From positions 1-64,000 of the forward strand of contig PBOG01000060.1 of assembly GCA_002724245.1 (NCBI GenBank): a DNA stretch of 64,000 nt, given 5' to 3'. The stretch comes from Planctomycetaceae bacterium. GTDB taxonomy: Bacteria; Planctomycetota; Planctomycetia; Pirellulales; Pirellulaceae. Below are positions 53,686 through 62,169 of this stretch, one piece after another. Made by a program: the position numbers and the translations under genes. Below the pieces are notes generated by a model, which saw only the letters and a list, made by a program, of their open reading frames with translations, had not been told where the DNA came from and made no database searches. Numbering within the stretch: position 1 is the stretch's first letter; the number at the start of each line of letters is the position of its first letter.

Positions 53686-55020
53686 ATGATCGAAATCGGC
53701 GGGTTTCGGACCGGGTGCGGCGGAAAGATCACGCGTCGATCGTTGCTTCGAGCATCATTCGCGACACCCTTCACAGGTTTACTTCAATCGCCAACGCTGG
53801 CTGGAGAAAACAACGCTAAATCGGTCATCCTGCTTTGGCTGTGGGGAGGCCCCAGTCACCTCGACACCTTTGACCCCAAACCGCGTGCCCCAGTCGAAAT
53901 ACGCGGACCTTTTAGCCCAATCGCAACGCAGACGCCCGGTTTGCAGTTCACCGAATTGCTGCCGTTGCTGGCAAGCCGGTCACAACGTTTTTCCGTAGTC
54001 CGTACCAATACCAACCTCACCAATGTACACCGCGTCGCCGGTTCTATTGCTTTGACCGGAAGCGAAGGGCGCAATGGCGATAATGACTACGCGCCCAATT
54101 TTGGCTCTGTTATTCAGAGGGTTCACCCTGCCGCTGGCGAATTGCCGCCTTTTGTGGCCGTCACCCCGGGTAAGCTGAGAACCGCGATTGGGCCACTAAA
54201 AGGATATGGCGGCGGACGCTGGGGAAATTCCTACGACCCGTTCCCGGTCCAGTGCAGTGATCGCGGCGAGGTCCATCTACCTACACTAAAACTACTTGAA
54301 GGATTGAGCTTGGCGCGGCTTGACGACCGCCGACGCCTATTGCGTGAACTCGATCAGCTGACTCGAAGCGGTGAACAATCCCGACCAGAGCAATGGACTG
54401 CCCAGCATCAGAAGGCTTTCCGTCTGCTTGCATCTGCCGCAGGTAGACGCGCCTTTGATCTGTCTGCAGAACCCGCTCGGGTACGTGCCAGCTACGGGCG
54501 ATCGCAGTTTGGCCAAAGCTGTCTGCTGGCACGCCGCCTCGTCGAAACAGGCGTCCCCTACATCCAGGTCAACTGGAGCAAGTGGGTCGAAAACATTTAC
54601 GACGGGCGTACGGATTTTGGCTGGGACACACATTGGCTGAATTTTGAACACCTCGCAGATCGCCACGCGCCAATTCTGGATCGCGCACTGTCTGCCCTGC
54701 TCGATGACCTTGCTGAGCGAGGCCTCCTGGCAGATACGCTTGTGCTGGCAATGGGTGAGTTCGGACGGACCCCCAAGATCTCCGACAATGGTGGCCGTGA
54801 TCACTGGGCCCGGTGCTATAGCTCGCTCTGGGCAGGCGGGGGAATCCAACCAGGACGTGTCGTCGGCAGTAGCGACGCTCGAGGCTACGACCCTGTGACA
54901 GGTGGCATTGGGCCCGATCGCGTCGGTGCCACATTGTTGGAGCGCGCGGGAATCACCTCAGCGCAACGCGCTGCCTTGAACGTGCTGCCCAACGCACAGG
55001 CCATTGAAGGGCTCGTATGA
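53686..55020 (+). CDS. DUF1501 protein, second copy
   Basis: The start at ATG 53686 follows GAGCAGG. The 444-residue protein has a Tat-like signal (TRRSLLRASFATPFTG), then the DUF1501 hallmarks LLWLWGGPSHLDTFDPKPRAP, DFGWDTHWLNFEHLADRHAP and GEFGRTPKISDNGGRDHWARCYSSLWAGGG. It is only distantly similar to the copy at 44584-45987. Its stop overlaps the ATG of the propeller gene by four bases (ATGA), suggesting coupled export of both. Substrate unknown. Confidence 0.92.
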   Translation: MIEIGGFRTGCGGKITRRSLLRASFATPFTGLLQSPTLAGENNAKSVILLWLWGGPSHLDTFDPKPRAPVEIRGPFSPIATQTPGLQFTELLPLLASRSQRFSVVRTNTNLTNVHRVAGSIALTGSEGRNGDNDYAPNFGSVIQRVHPAAGELPPFVAVTPGKLRTAIGPLKGYGGGRWGNSYDPFPVQCSDRGEVHLPTLKLLEGLSLARLDDRRRLLRELDQLTRSGEQSRPEQWTAQHQKAFRLLASAAGRRAFDLSAEPARVRASYGRSQFGQSCLLARRLVETGVPYIQVNWSKWVENIYDGRTDFGWDTHWLNFEHLADRHAPILDRALSALLDDLAERGLLADTLVLAMGEFGRTPKISDNGGRDHWARCYSSLWAGGGIQPGRVVGSSDARGYDPVTGGIGPDRVGATLLERAGITSAQRAALNVLPNAQAIEGLV

Positions 55021-56066
55021 TCGCGATTTCCGCATTTTCGTCGGAACCCAGGGGCCGTCCTGCAAGTACGATGCGTGATGCATGGCAGTCTTCCGGAACC
55101 ATCTCGATCACAGAATCCGCGGCGGTCTGTCTGCCTGGACTCGGAGGCGGCTCCCAACACGTCTGCCACCATCCACCGTCTGCCTGCTACCGGGCTCTCT
55201 TCTCTCGCATTCTCTGTCTTCTCTTGGCGTTGCTGATCACAGTTACCAGCCCAGCAACGGCCCGAAGTGACGATCCGCCCCGACAATTAACTTTCGATGG
55301 GCGTCTGAAGCGGGACCCGGTCTTTGTTAACCAGGGTCGAGAAATTATCTACGCAGTCCAAAACGGCAAACCGCGACTCGTGCTGTATCGGCTGCGGCTC
55401 TCCGATGGACATACAGAGCGCCTTCATCCCGACTCACCTCTGCCAGAATTTCGCCCCGTTTACTCCCGAGACGAAGCGACGTTCGCCTATCTGCAAATGA
55501 CCGGCAACGACCGTCTGACAGTCCAAGTCCGTCGCGTTGGTATGCCCCAACCTTTGATTGTCAAACCGACCGCCGCTGTCATCTGGCATGCGGCACTGAC
55601 CCCGGACGGCCAAAACCTGCTTTACGCTTCCTCTGGACAGCTCCGCATCTACCCGCTGTCCGGTGGAAAAGAACGCACCTTGACCCAAACCGAGGGACGC
55701 AATAACTGGCCTAGTGTTTCTCCCAATGGCCGTCAGGTCGTCTTCGGCTCAAGTCGACTTGGCAACTATGACCTATTCACATTAGACCTCACCCAAAAGA
55801 CAACCCGCCGTTTAACGACCAACGCATCGATGGACGTTCGTCCCAACTGGTCACCTGACGGAACACAAATCGCTTTCGTCAGTACGCGACACAGAAACTA
55901 CGAAATCTATCTTATTGGTCGTGACGGCAACGGGCTGACCCGAGTCACGCATAACCCAGAACGGGACGACTACCCCGCCTGGCACCCTGACGGCCAACAT
56001 CTCGTATCGGTAAGCCAACGCGACGGGCAGACAGACCTCTTCCTGCACTCACTCGCGCCGCGCTAA
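55017..56066 (+). CDS. TolB/PD40-type beta-propeller protein
   Basis: The frame begins with an ATG overlapping the DUF1501 stop (ATGA). The first 57 residues are unremarkable, then a hydrophobic segment (ALFSRILCLLLALLITVTSPATA) ends before RSDDPP. The true start may therefore be internal (ATG 55071), making the segment a signal peptide. The rest is PD40 propeller: FRPVYSRDEATFAYL, NNWPSVSPNGRQVVFGSSRLGNYDLFTLDL, RPNWSPDGTQIAFVSTRHRNYEIYLIGRDG. Such proteins are TolB-like scaffolds, usually periplasmic. It is coupled to the DUF1501 gene. Confidence 0.85.
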   Translation: MIAISAFSSEPRGRPASTMRDAWQSSGTISITESAAVCLPGLGGGSQHVCHHPPSACYRALFSRILCLLLALLITVTSPATARSDDPPRQLTFDGRLKRDPVFVNQGREIIYAVQNGKPRLVLYRLRLSDGHTERLHPDSPLPEFRPVYSRDEATFAYLQMTGNDRLTVQVRRVGMPQPLIVKPTAAVIWHAALTPDGQNLLYASSGQLRIYPLSGGKERTLTQTEGRNNWPSVSPNGRQVVFGSSRLGNYDLFTLDLTQKTTRRLTTNASMDVRPNWSPDGTQIAFVSTRHRNYEIYLIGRDGNGLTRVTHNPERDDYPAWHPDGQHLVSVSQRDGQTDLFLHSLAPR

Positions 56067-56091
56067 CTCCCTCTAACTGGCCGCGTCAGAC

Positions 56092-56838
56092 TCAAGCGGC
56101 CAGACGCAAGGCAGTATTCGATTCGCGCACACCTGTAATAAATTCCTCAAAGATCCGCGAATCGATTGCAGACGCCGAATCCGCTTCGGGATGGAACTGC
56201 GTGCCGATGGCAAACCAATCTTCCATCACGCCTTCGATCGCTTCCACCACTCCATCAGGTGCGTGGGCCGTAACGGCAAAACCAGGAGCCACGTCATCAA
56301 TGGCCATATGGTGCATACTGTTGACTCGGACTTCACCATCGCCGTAAACCCGCTCCATCAGTGACCCAGGAACGACTTCCAGCCCATGTCGATGGCCGCG
56401 ATCCTGCAAATCCTTGTGGGGGAGCGCATCGGGTAAATCCTCGGAAATGTGCAGAAATAGACTGCCACCCTGGTCAAGATTCAGTAACTGCATGCCGGCC
56501 CCAATACCCATTACCGGCATCCGGCGTTCCCCGATCACGCGCATCAATTGCCGGTCGAATGTCTCTCTGCGATCCGCCATAACTCGTACCGTAGGATGCA
56601 AACGAAAACCATCACGGCGCGGATCGAGATCGTGGCCACCAATCAACAGGAAACCGTCTAATTTGTCCAACACCGCATCCAGATCATCACGTTCCGTGAG
56701 CGGTGGGACGATTAACGGAATACCCCCTGCACTCAAGATCTCATCGTAATACCCGGCAGCTAACACCGAGTAAGCCGGTGCGTCGTTATTGACCGTACGA
56801 AAATCCGCATTCAAACCGATGACTGGTTTCCACGACAT
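56092..56838 (-). CDS. Class I glutamine amidotransferase-like protein without the Cys nucleophile
   Basis: The start at ATG 56838 gives a 248-residue protein beginning MSWKPVIGLNADFRT, as in the PuuD/gamma-Glu-GABA hydrolase family. The fold markers are GGIPLIVPPL and LLIGGHDLDPRRDG. The nucleophile elbow reads VMGIGAGMQLLN: the family has GICRG there, so Gly113 replaces the catalytic Cys. The later His-x-Glu pair is kept (QFHPEAD, H216 and E218). It therefore cannot work as a normal amidohydrolase and is likely a binding or regulatory pseudo-enzyme. The upstream GTG/ATG at 56946 is rejected because it precedes the family start. Confidence 0.88.
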   Translation of the reverse strand: MSWKPVIGLNADFRTVNNDAPAYSVLAAGYYDEILSAGGIPLIVPPLTERDDLDAVLDKLDGFLLIGGHDLDPRRDGFRLHPTVRVMADRRETFDRQLMRVIGERRMPVMGIGAGMQLLNLDQGGSLFLHISEDLPDALPHKDLQDRGHRHGLEVVPGSLMERVYGDGEVRVNSMHHMAIDDVAPGFAVTAHAPDGVVEAIEGVMEDWFAIGTQFHPEADSASAIDSRIFEEFITGVRESNTALRLAA

Positions 56839-57309
56839 TTGAAATTCCCTTTCAAAACTTCTAGCGTGATACTCCAACCACAGAGTTACGACATCACGCC
56901 CGAGAGGACACACGAACACCAAGTTGCAGTTTGCGTCGCGCCACACATTTCCGCCCGTTGTTACACCCGACGCGGCCGATCCGTTGGATCGTCACCGGGC
57001 CAAGCACTACGGTCAGAAACGGCCACACAGGACGCGTTTACTCCATACCGATTGTTCAACAACGAAGTTGTAAGTAGTGGACCTCCTTTCGCGTTCTGCT
57101 CTCAATCCTTGGTGGAAGTGCAAGTCGAGGGTGAGTTTAAGTGCGCGCAAGAATCGAGCAACACCTCCCCTTGATTTTGGGGTTGCGTTGAAGCGAAGCG
57201 CAACATCCTGTGCAAGCACGAGACTGCTAGCACCCCGGCGCAAACAACTTCAGCCTGTGACGCACAAGATTGCTGCCAAGTGCTGTATCGCGCACGATTG
57301 GCAGTGGCT
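56839..57309. other. 471-base region without a gene
   Basis: Between the amidotransferase (minus) and the SMP-30 gene (minus) no coding region stands out. Weak features are a hairpin with arms GTTGCG and CGCAAC (57182-57204) and a short C4/G4 stem (57163-57181). The region should hold the promoter of the amidotransferase gene. No RNA gene is recognised. Confidence 0.45.
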
Positions 57310-58173
57310 TCAGGCGATGTCGGGATGGTTTAACGGCAGACCACGGGTGCCAATATCGTCGAAACGGTGGACAACCAGGTTGTCCAGCGAAGCCGCCAGT
57401 AACACATCGCGTTGGGGCCCGGCAAAAGCGACGTCCGTTGGGCCGCGCAACTTCTCCCCGCGCCAATCTTCCGCAAATAGTTCCAGCCTGCGGCTGGCCA
57501 AATCAAAGACATAAATCGCATCTGGACGATGGCAGGCGATCCAGAGACGTCCCTGTTCGTCAAAGGCAATACCATCTGGAATGTGCCTCGGCATGTGCAC
57601 GACGCGTTCAAACCTACCGGCGCTTCCGTCGCGATGGATTTCAATGCGGGCGATCGCACTGCCAAACGTCTCGACGAAATACAGGAATCGCTCTTCGCCA
57701 TCGAGAGCAATCGCATTGGGTGTATCGACCGGGTCGGGATACCAGAGTTCCGCCGTACCGCCCCCTGGAGGAATGCGACAGATGCGTCCATTGACGGTCT
57801 CGGACCAGTCTCCACTGTCCGACACATAGAGGTTCCCAGCACGGTCAAAGGCAGGGTAATTCGTACATAAAAAGGGCTCTCCAGCTGGCCCCGTAGCGTA
57901 CTGACTGATCACACCGTCAGGCGTGACCAGCAGCACATCACCTGCGGTGTGCGCCAAATAGAGATTACCAGCCCCATCCATCGCCGATCCCAAACAGCGT
58001 GCCTCGGTCGTAGCAAACTGTTCCGCCACGTTCTTTTCAAGATCGACGCGATAGACCTGACACCCAGTTCCAGTCGTATATGCCTCACCAGCCGGACCAA
58101 TCCCAATCGACTCGGGATGATCCACACCACGAATATGCTTAATGAGATTCAAACCGTAAGCCGCTAAGGTCAT
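57310..58173 (-). CDS. SMP-30/gluconolactonase-like protein
   Basis: The start at ATG 58173 gives a 287-residue six-bladed propeller. Repeated blades include GDVLLVTPDGVISQYA, CTNYPAFDRAGNLYVSDSG, PNAIALDGEERFLYFVET and PDGIAFDEQGRLWIACH, the SMP-30/LRE pattern with metal-site Asp and Asn (TPNAIALD, DGIAFD). The family hydrolyses sugar lactones with Ca2+ or Zn2+. No signal peptide is seen, so it is cytoplasmic, and a lactonase role in sugar metabolism is plausible. It lies after surE and fhcD on the same strand. Confidence 0.88.
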   Translation of the reverse strand: MTLAAYGLNLIKHIRGVDHPESIGIGPAGEAYTTGTGCQVYRVDLEKNVAEQFATTEARCLGSAMDGAGNLYLAHTAGDVLLVTPDGVISQYATGPAGEPFLCTNYPAFDRAGNLYVSDSGDWSETVNGRICRIPPGGGTAELWYPDPVDTPNAIALDGEERFLYFVETFGSAIARIEIHRDGSAGRFERVVHMPRHIPDGIAFDEQGRLWIACHRPDAIYVFDLASRRLELFAEDWRGEKLRGPTDVAFAGPQRDVLLAASLDNLVVHRFDDIGTRGLPLNHPDIA

Positions 58174-58326
58174 GACATACTTTCTGCACTGGGAGACAAA
58201 CGAACGGCGTAGTCCTTCAATTCTGTGCGAATAGAATTCCAGAAGAAAGTAGGCTGCGCCGGTTTCTCGCAGCGCCATGATGGCGTTCCGGCCACGCTTG
58301 CACACTCAGGCATCACAGCCCGAACG

Positions 58327-59028
58327 CTACCATATTGAGACTCGGCTGACGGAAATCTCGCCAGCAAAGCAGCTCGCCACGTCAGAACCAGGGGCATTCG
58401 GGCGACCATGATAATCACAACGATACTGCCAGCCGTCCGCCGCCGGTTCAAACCGGATCGGCAAGGGCGCCAATTCAAGCGGGCAATCTCGTTCCGGTGG
58501 TTTCACAAGACTTCCCTCAGCCTGCCCTGCCACCGACAAGTCCGGGAAATTCACATTCCAGAACTCCCTGGTACCCAATTCACGACGCTGCAGCGTATCC
58601 ACCACCGTCCTTGCCCAATCGGTAGCAGACTTCCAGTCAATTTCCGGACGGCGACAGTACTGAGAGAGTGCGATTGCGGGAATTCCCAACAGCGTTGCTT
58701 CACGCGCAGCCGCCACTGTCCCCGACATCAATACGTCCACTCCTAAATTCCCGCCCCAGTTAATGCCCGCCAATACCCAGTCAGCGCCCACGAACACCTG
58801 ACTCAATCCCAAACGCACGCAATCAACCGGTGTACCATCGACCGCGAATCGTTGAGGCCCAAGTTCCCTGACGTGCAGGGGCCTCTCAGTCGTTGCATGA
58901 TGGCTGCAACCCGAGTGCGGGGCTTCCGGCGCCACTACACAGATCTCGCCCAGGCCGGAGACGGCATCACACAGAGCGGCCAATCCAGGCGCGTCGACTC
59001 CATCGTCATTGGTCAACAAGATCTTCAT
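58327..59028 (-). CDS. surE: 5'-nucleotidase SurE
   Basis: The start at ATG 59028 gives a 233-residue protein. SurE motifs are MKILLTNDDGVDAPGL (metal Asp-Asp at residues 8-9), VVAPEAPHSGCSHHATTE, DGTPVDCVRLG and NLGVDVLMSGTVAAAREATLLGIPAIALS. The enzyme is a metal-dependent nucleoside monophosphatase. ORFs extending to 59052 are possible but the shorter form matches the family start. It follows fhcD after 62 bases and precedes the SMP-30 gene, on one strand. Confidence 0.95.
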   Translation of the reverse strand: MKILLTNDDGVDAPGLAALCDAVSGLGEICVVAPEAPHSGCSHHATTERPLHVRELGPQRFAVDGTPVDCVRLGLSQVFVGADWVLAGINWGGNLGVDVLMSGTVAAAREATLLGIPAIALSQYCRRPEIDWKSATDWARTVVDTLQRRELGTREFWNVNFPDLSVAGQAEGSLVKPPERDCPLELAPLPIRFEPAADGWQYRCDYHGRPNAPGSDVASCFAGEISVSRVSIW

Positions 59029-59090
59029 CGCAATCGATCCCCGCGTGGCCACGTTCCGTGAACCGTCAGAAAAACTCTGGCGAAACTTCT

Positions 59091-59993
59091 TCAGGCATCA
59101 CTCGGATCGCCCAAGACCGATCGCAAGTGGAAATGAAATTTGCCCAACTTGCCGCCATAGTTGCCCGCACTGATGGCCACCACGTCCGACGCGCTGACCG
59201 CTAGCATGCCGCAATGCATCGCGGCATGCACGGCCTGTTCATCAACGCCATCAATCACAACCTCATACGCGCAATTCGCATCCTCGTGCAAACGAGAAGA
59301 CACGCGCCCTCGCAATGTCGGACAGAATGCATCTGCCGTCGACGCAACCAGGGCAGGATAGCGAGAACCGACTTTACTGCCACTACGAGCGACACCACCC
59401 GGGAAAGGTGTAATCACGCCAGCGAGCGCCTCAATCGCTTCCACCGCGAGACGCGCTGCAGACAGCGCCCGCTCCTGATCAGACGACTGGAGAATAAAAT
59501 TCCCACCCGCTACCCCTGGAGCCATCCCCACGTTTTCCACGACCGTGAATTCACCATCCATAACCGGAATTCGCCAGTACCTGTCGGTATCAACAAGTTT
59601 GCTTTTCTGGAACCCGTCACCAAAGAAACGAAGGTGCTTACCAAGTGGCAGTCGAGTTTTTGCCTCAGAGAGGCCATCAAAAACCGCAGTCGAAGGACAC
59701 GTCATCACACACTGCCCGACCCGGTTGGCGACGGCTTTGGCAAGACGTTCCTGATCAAATCCAAAAACCAGAACTGCGGCACCGAAGCGCCCGTCCGGCG
59801 TAGTGTGCGGGTCGAGCCAATTCTCCAAGCCACACTCTGCATCGCAAGCGATTACCGAGGAACTGTACCCCGTACATTCACGAATCGCAGCTTCCAACCA
59901 GAACCGGTCGTGTGCCGTTATTACAAGTCGTGCGTATTGCATGCGGAACGCTTCCGCAAACGTGTCGTCGATATAGGTGCCGTTCAGGTTCAC
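59091..59993 (-). CDS. fhcD: Formylmethanofuran:H4MPT formyltransferase FhcD
   Basis: The 300-residue enzyme begins (GTG start) MNLNGTYIDDTFAEAF, the canonical Ftr/FhcD N-terminus. Further conserved stretches are FRMQYARLVITAHD, GRFGAAVLVFGFD, GQCVMTCPSTAVFDGL and ENVGMAPGVAGGNF. FhcD transfers the formyl group between formylmethanofuran and tetrahydromethanopterin, an archaeal-type C1 step shared with methylotrophs and planctomycetes. The other formyltransferase/hydrolase subunits (fhcABC) are not adjacent, so this copy stands alone. Two palindromes lie in its upstream region. Confidence 0.95.
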   Translation of the reverse strand: MNLNGTYIDDTFAEAFRMQYARLVITAHDRFWLEAAIRECTGYSSSVIACDAECGLENWLDPHTTPDGRFGAAVLVFGFDQERLAKAVANRVGQCVMTCPSTAVFDGLSEAKTRLPLGKHLRFFGDGFQKSKLVDTDRYWRIPVMDGEFTVVENVGMAPGVAGGNFILQSSDQERALSAARLAVEAIEALAGVITPFPGGVARSGSKVGSRYPALVASTADAFCPTLRGRVSSRLHEDANCAYEVVIDGVDEQAVHAAMHCGMLAVSASDVVAISAGNYGGKLGKFHFHLRSVLGDPSDA

Positions 59994-60034
59994 TCAGGAC
60001 GATCTCAATCAGAAGTTCAGGATAAGGAAATCCA

Positions 60035-60060
60035 ACTCGCGTCATAATATAATGGCGAGT
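60035..60060. promoter_or_regulatory. Inverted repeat around a TATAAT sequence before fhcD
   Basis: ACTCGC and GCGAGT (60035-60040, 60055-60060) flank an AT-rich centre that contains TATAAT on the plus strand (60048-60053). Located 42-67 bases upstream of the fhcD start, it may be the promoter region of fhcD or of the plus-strand gene at 60206. Confidence 0.4.
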
Positions 60061-60077
60061 ATTGTAGCAGTAGTCTC

Positions 60078-60100
60078 ATTGAGTGTGACGTACACTCAAT
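60078..60100. promoter_or_regulatory. Operator-like palindrome upstream of fhcD
   Basis: ATTGAGTGT and ACACTCAAT (60078-60086 and 60092-60100) are perfect 9-base inverted repeats separated by GACGT. The spacing is that of a dimeric repressor or activator site. It lies about 85 bases upstream of the fhcD start and 106 bases before the plus-strand ATG at 60206, so it can control either or both. Confidence 0.6.
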
Positions 60101-60205
60101 AGGCTTCGAGAAAAACGTCACTGCTCGATGCTCCTTGCCAGCGGGCACGTTCTGCGAAATAATTCTGCTTCGGTCTTACTGTTCACGATTCTCAGAGCCC
60201 TGTGG

Positions 60206-60835
60206 ATGGACGATTCTTTCGATCCCTATCGAATCTGGCTGGGAATTCCACCTTCCGAGCAGCCCGCCGACCACTATCGCCTGCTGGGCATTGCTCGGTT
60301 CGAAACAGATCCAGAAGTCATCGAGAACGCGGCCAACCGGCAGATGTCCTATCTCAGGACATTCCAATCCGGCGATTACGTCGGGTTGGCACAGCGTCTG
60401 CTCAACGAGGTTGCTACCGCCAAAATCTGCCTGCTCCACCCAGATCGTCGTAAAGCCTACGACAGTCAACTTCAGCAGATTCCTGCGACGCCGTCCGCGG
60501 CTGACAGTCCCACGACGTTCCCACACGACGCTTCACAGGCTGACCAGGTCACGCCTGCGGCCCCTGGCAAACCGGTAGCGTCTCCCGAGGCGCCCCCCCT
60601 GCCCCTGGTACGTACGGCACTCCCCCCACGCACCCGCCGCGCATCTCCCTGGCCTCTGCTGCTGGCAATGATGCTGATCGTCATACTGCTGGGCGCCCTG
60701 ATTGTCTTCTTCAATCGGCGGGATCTGTTGAACCCCAGCGCGCCTCCACCATCGCCATCAGGTGCCGGCGCACTCGACCCAACCAGTGACGTCGTCCTGA
60801 AAGCAACCGTCCTGAAAACAATCTGGAACCCCTGA
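60206..60835 (+). CDS. Planctomycete-specific membrane protein with DPYRIWLGIPP N-domain
   Basis: The start at ATG 60206 gives MDDSFDPYRIWLGIPPSEQPADHYRLLGI, the start of a cytoplasmic, J-like helical module of about 85 residues (ending with LLHPDRRKAYDSQL) that I associate with planctomycetes. A Pro-rich linker, one transmembrane segment (WPLLLAMMLIVILLGALIVFFN, about 150-171), and a short Pro/Ser-rich C-terminus follow. 209 residues. The larger frame from 60128 overlaps the operator region and is rejected. The module's function is unknown; it is found fused to kinases and membrane proteins. Confidence 0.85.
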   Translation: MDDSFDPYRIWLGIPPSEQPADHYRLLGIARFETDPEVIENAANRQMSYLRTFQSGDYVGLAQRLLNEVATAKICLLHPDRRKAYDSQLQQIPATPSAADSPTTFPHDASQADQVTPAAPGKPVASPEAPPLPLVRTALPPRTRRASPWPLLLAMMLIVILLGALIVFFNRRDLLNPSAPPPSPSGAGALDPTSDVVLKATVLKTIWNP

Positions 60836-61142
60836 GACGGAACACCGGTGTATGCCACCCCACGCGCCCATGCATCACAATCGACATGGTCGCTCGCCCA
60901 GCTCCGCGCCGCAACCGGAGCAACGCCCTGCCGCCGCGTTGCCAATGCATTCATTGCACAGTAGCCGACCAGAACCGGGCTCCACCGCGAAGCGACGCCC
61001 GTCTGCTGGCGAGAACGGACACCCAAACACGATGCAGCGAGCACAATACTCCGTACGACGGTAGTGTCACCCGCAACCTGAGAAGAACACAAACAACGAC
61101 AGACACCGTCCGGCCAGTTTGCTGGCACCAGGTCAGACCATC
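60836..61142. other. 307-base region without a gene
   Basis: Lies between the DPY protein (plus) and the FmdB-type gene (minus), which converge. No reading frame, strong hairpin or repeat is seen. Confidence 0.5.
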
Positions 61143-61466
61143 TCAATCGGCTTTTTTCCTGGCCGATGACTTGCCGCCACTCGAAGTGCTCTCCGATTTG
61201 GACTTAGCTTCGGATTTAGATTTACTGTCCGGTTTCGCTTCTGCAGCCTTTTTGTCGTTCGCCGCAGCCTTCTTGTAGGCATCGCTGCGATAATCGGTTT
61301 CGTAAAAGCCAGAGCCCTTGAACATCACAGCTGCGCCAGCACCGAAAAGTCGACGCAACTTCAATCGACCACATTCTGGGCACTTCCGTTTGACGGGGGC
61401 CGTGATCCCCTGAAACAACTCGAACGCGTGACCACATGCACCGCATTCATAGTCATAAGTCGGCAT
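61143..61466 (-). CDS. FmdB-type zinc-ribbon protein
   Basis: The 107-residue protein has an N-terminal zinc ribbon MPTYDYECGACGHAFELFQ ... CPECGRLKLRRLFG (cysteines at 8, 11, 29 and 32), the FmdB/CxxC-family pattern. It is followed by a basic, Lys/Ser-rich tail (KKAAANDKKAAEAKPDSKSKSEAKSKS). FmdB was named from a formamidase regulator in methylotrophs, but most members are uncharacterised. It lies 58 bases after grpE on the same strand and may be part of the chaperone operon. Confidence 0.9.
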   Translation of the reverse strand: MPTYDYECGACGHAFELFQGITAPVKRKCPECGRLKLRRLFGAGAAVMFKGSGFYETDYRSDAYKKAAANDKKAAEAKPDSKSKSEAKSKSESTSSGGKSSARKKAD

Positions 61467-61524
61467 CGGCTTTTCCTTTAGTTACAAACAGCGGGCCAAA
61501 CGCTCAGCTCGCACACAGTGATAA

Positions 61525-62169
61525 TCACTCCGCGTGCGATCCCTCCGACAGCTCTTCTGGTGTTCCAGTAGAGACCAGGACTTGCGAAGGGCGAATTACT
61601 CGATCATGAAGGGAATAGCCCTCCAAAGCAACATGGGCAACGTGTCCTTCCGGACATTCCGAACTGGGCTGCTGGCCAATGGCCTCGTGCAAATTCGGGT
61701 CAAACGGCTCTCCCGCTGCGGAGATTTTCTGACATTTGTGCTGCTCCAGAATCGCGGAAAGTTGCGTAGCGACCATTTCCACCCCCGCCAGCAGACTCTC
61801 GGCGTCCGGGTTTTCGTTGGCAGACTGAACCGCACGCCCCAGGTTGTCAACAACCGGCAACAAATCTGACAGCAGTGGAAAGACTGCAAACCTGCGTTGC
61901 TCGTCCATTTCACGCCGCATTCGCTTGCGTGAGTTCTCTAATTCTGCCTGGATCCGCAGGACCCGGTCATTCGCTTCCTGCAACTGACCCTGCAAATCAA
62001 GCGGTTGCTCATCCCCTGCTTCACTCTCCGTATCGGCCACTTCGTTTGCGGCGGAATCGGTGGCAGCGGCCGATTCCGCAGGATCTTCAATCGGTGACGG
62101 TGAGTTCACTTCCGCCTCCGGATCCTCAGGTAGGGAATCCTCCAGCGGCGACGGTTTCGGTTCATTCAT
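61525..62169 (-). CDS. grpE: Nucleotide exchange factor GrpE
   Basis: The 214-residue protein has an acidic disordered N-terminus (1-65), a long coiled helix ([23 protein letters not shown]), then the GrpE core ([46 protein letters not shown]) and the beta-domain [27 protein letters not shown]. GrpE releases ADP from DnaK. Its start overlaps the dnaJ stop by four bases, so dnaJ is translated first, the reverse of the usual grpE-dnaK-dnaJ order. No dnaK is in this window. Confidence 0.95.
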   Translation of the reverse strand: MNEPKPSPLEDSLPEDPEAEVNSPSPIEDPAESAAATDSAANEVADTESEAGDEQPLDLQGQLQEANDRVLRIQAELENSRKRMRREMDEQRRFAVFPLLSDLLPVVDNLGRAVQSANENPDAESLLAGVEMVATQLSAILEQHKCQKISAAGEPFDPNLHEAIGQQPSSECPEGHVAHVALEGYSLHDRVIRPSQVLVSTGTPEELSEGSHAE

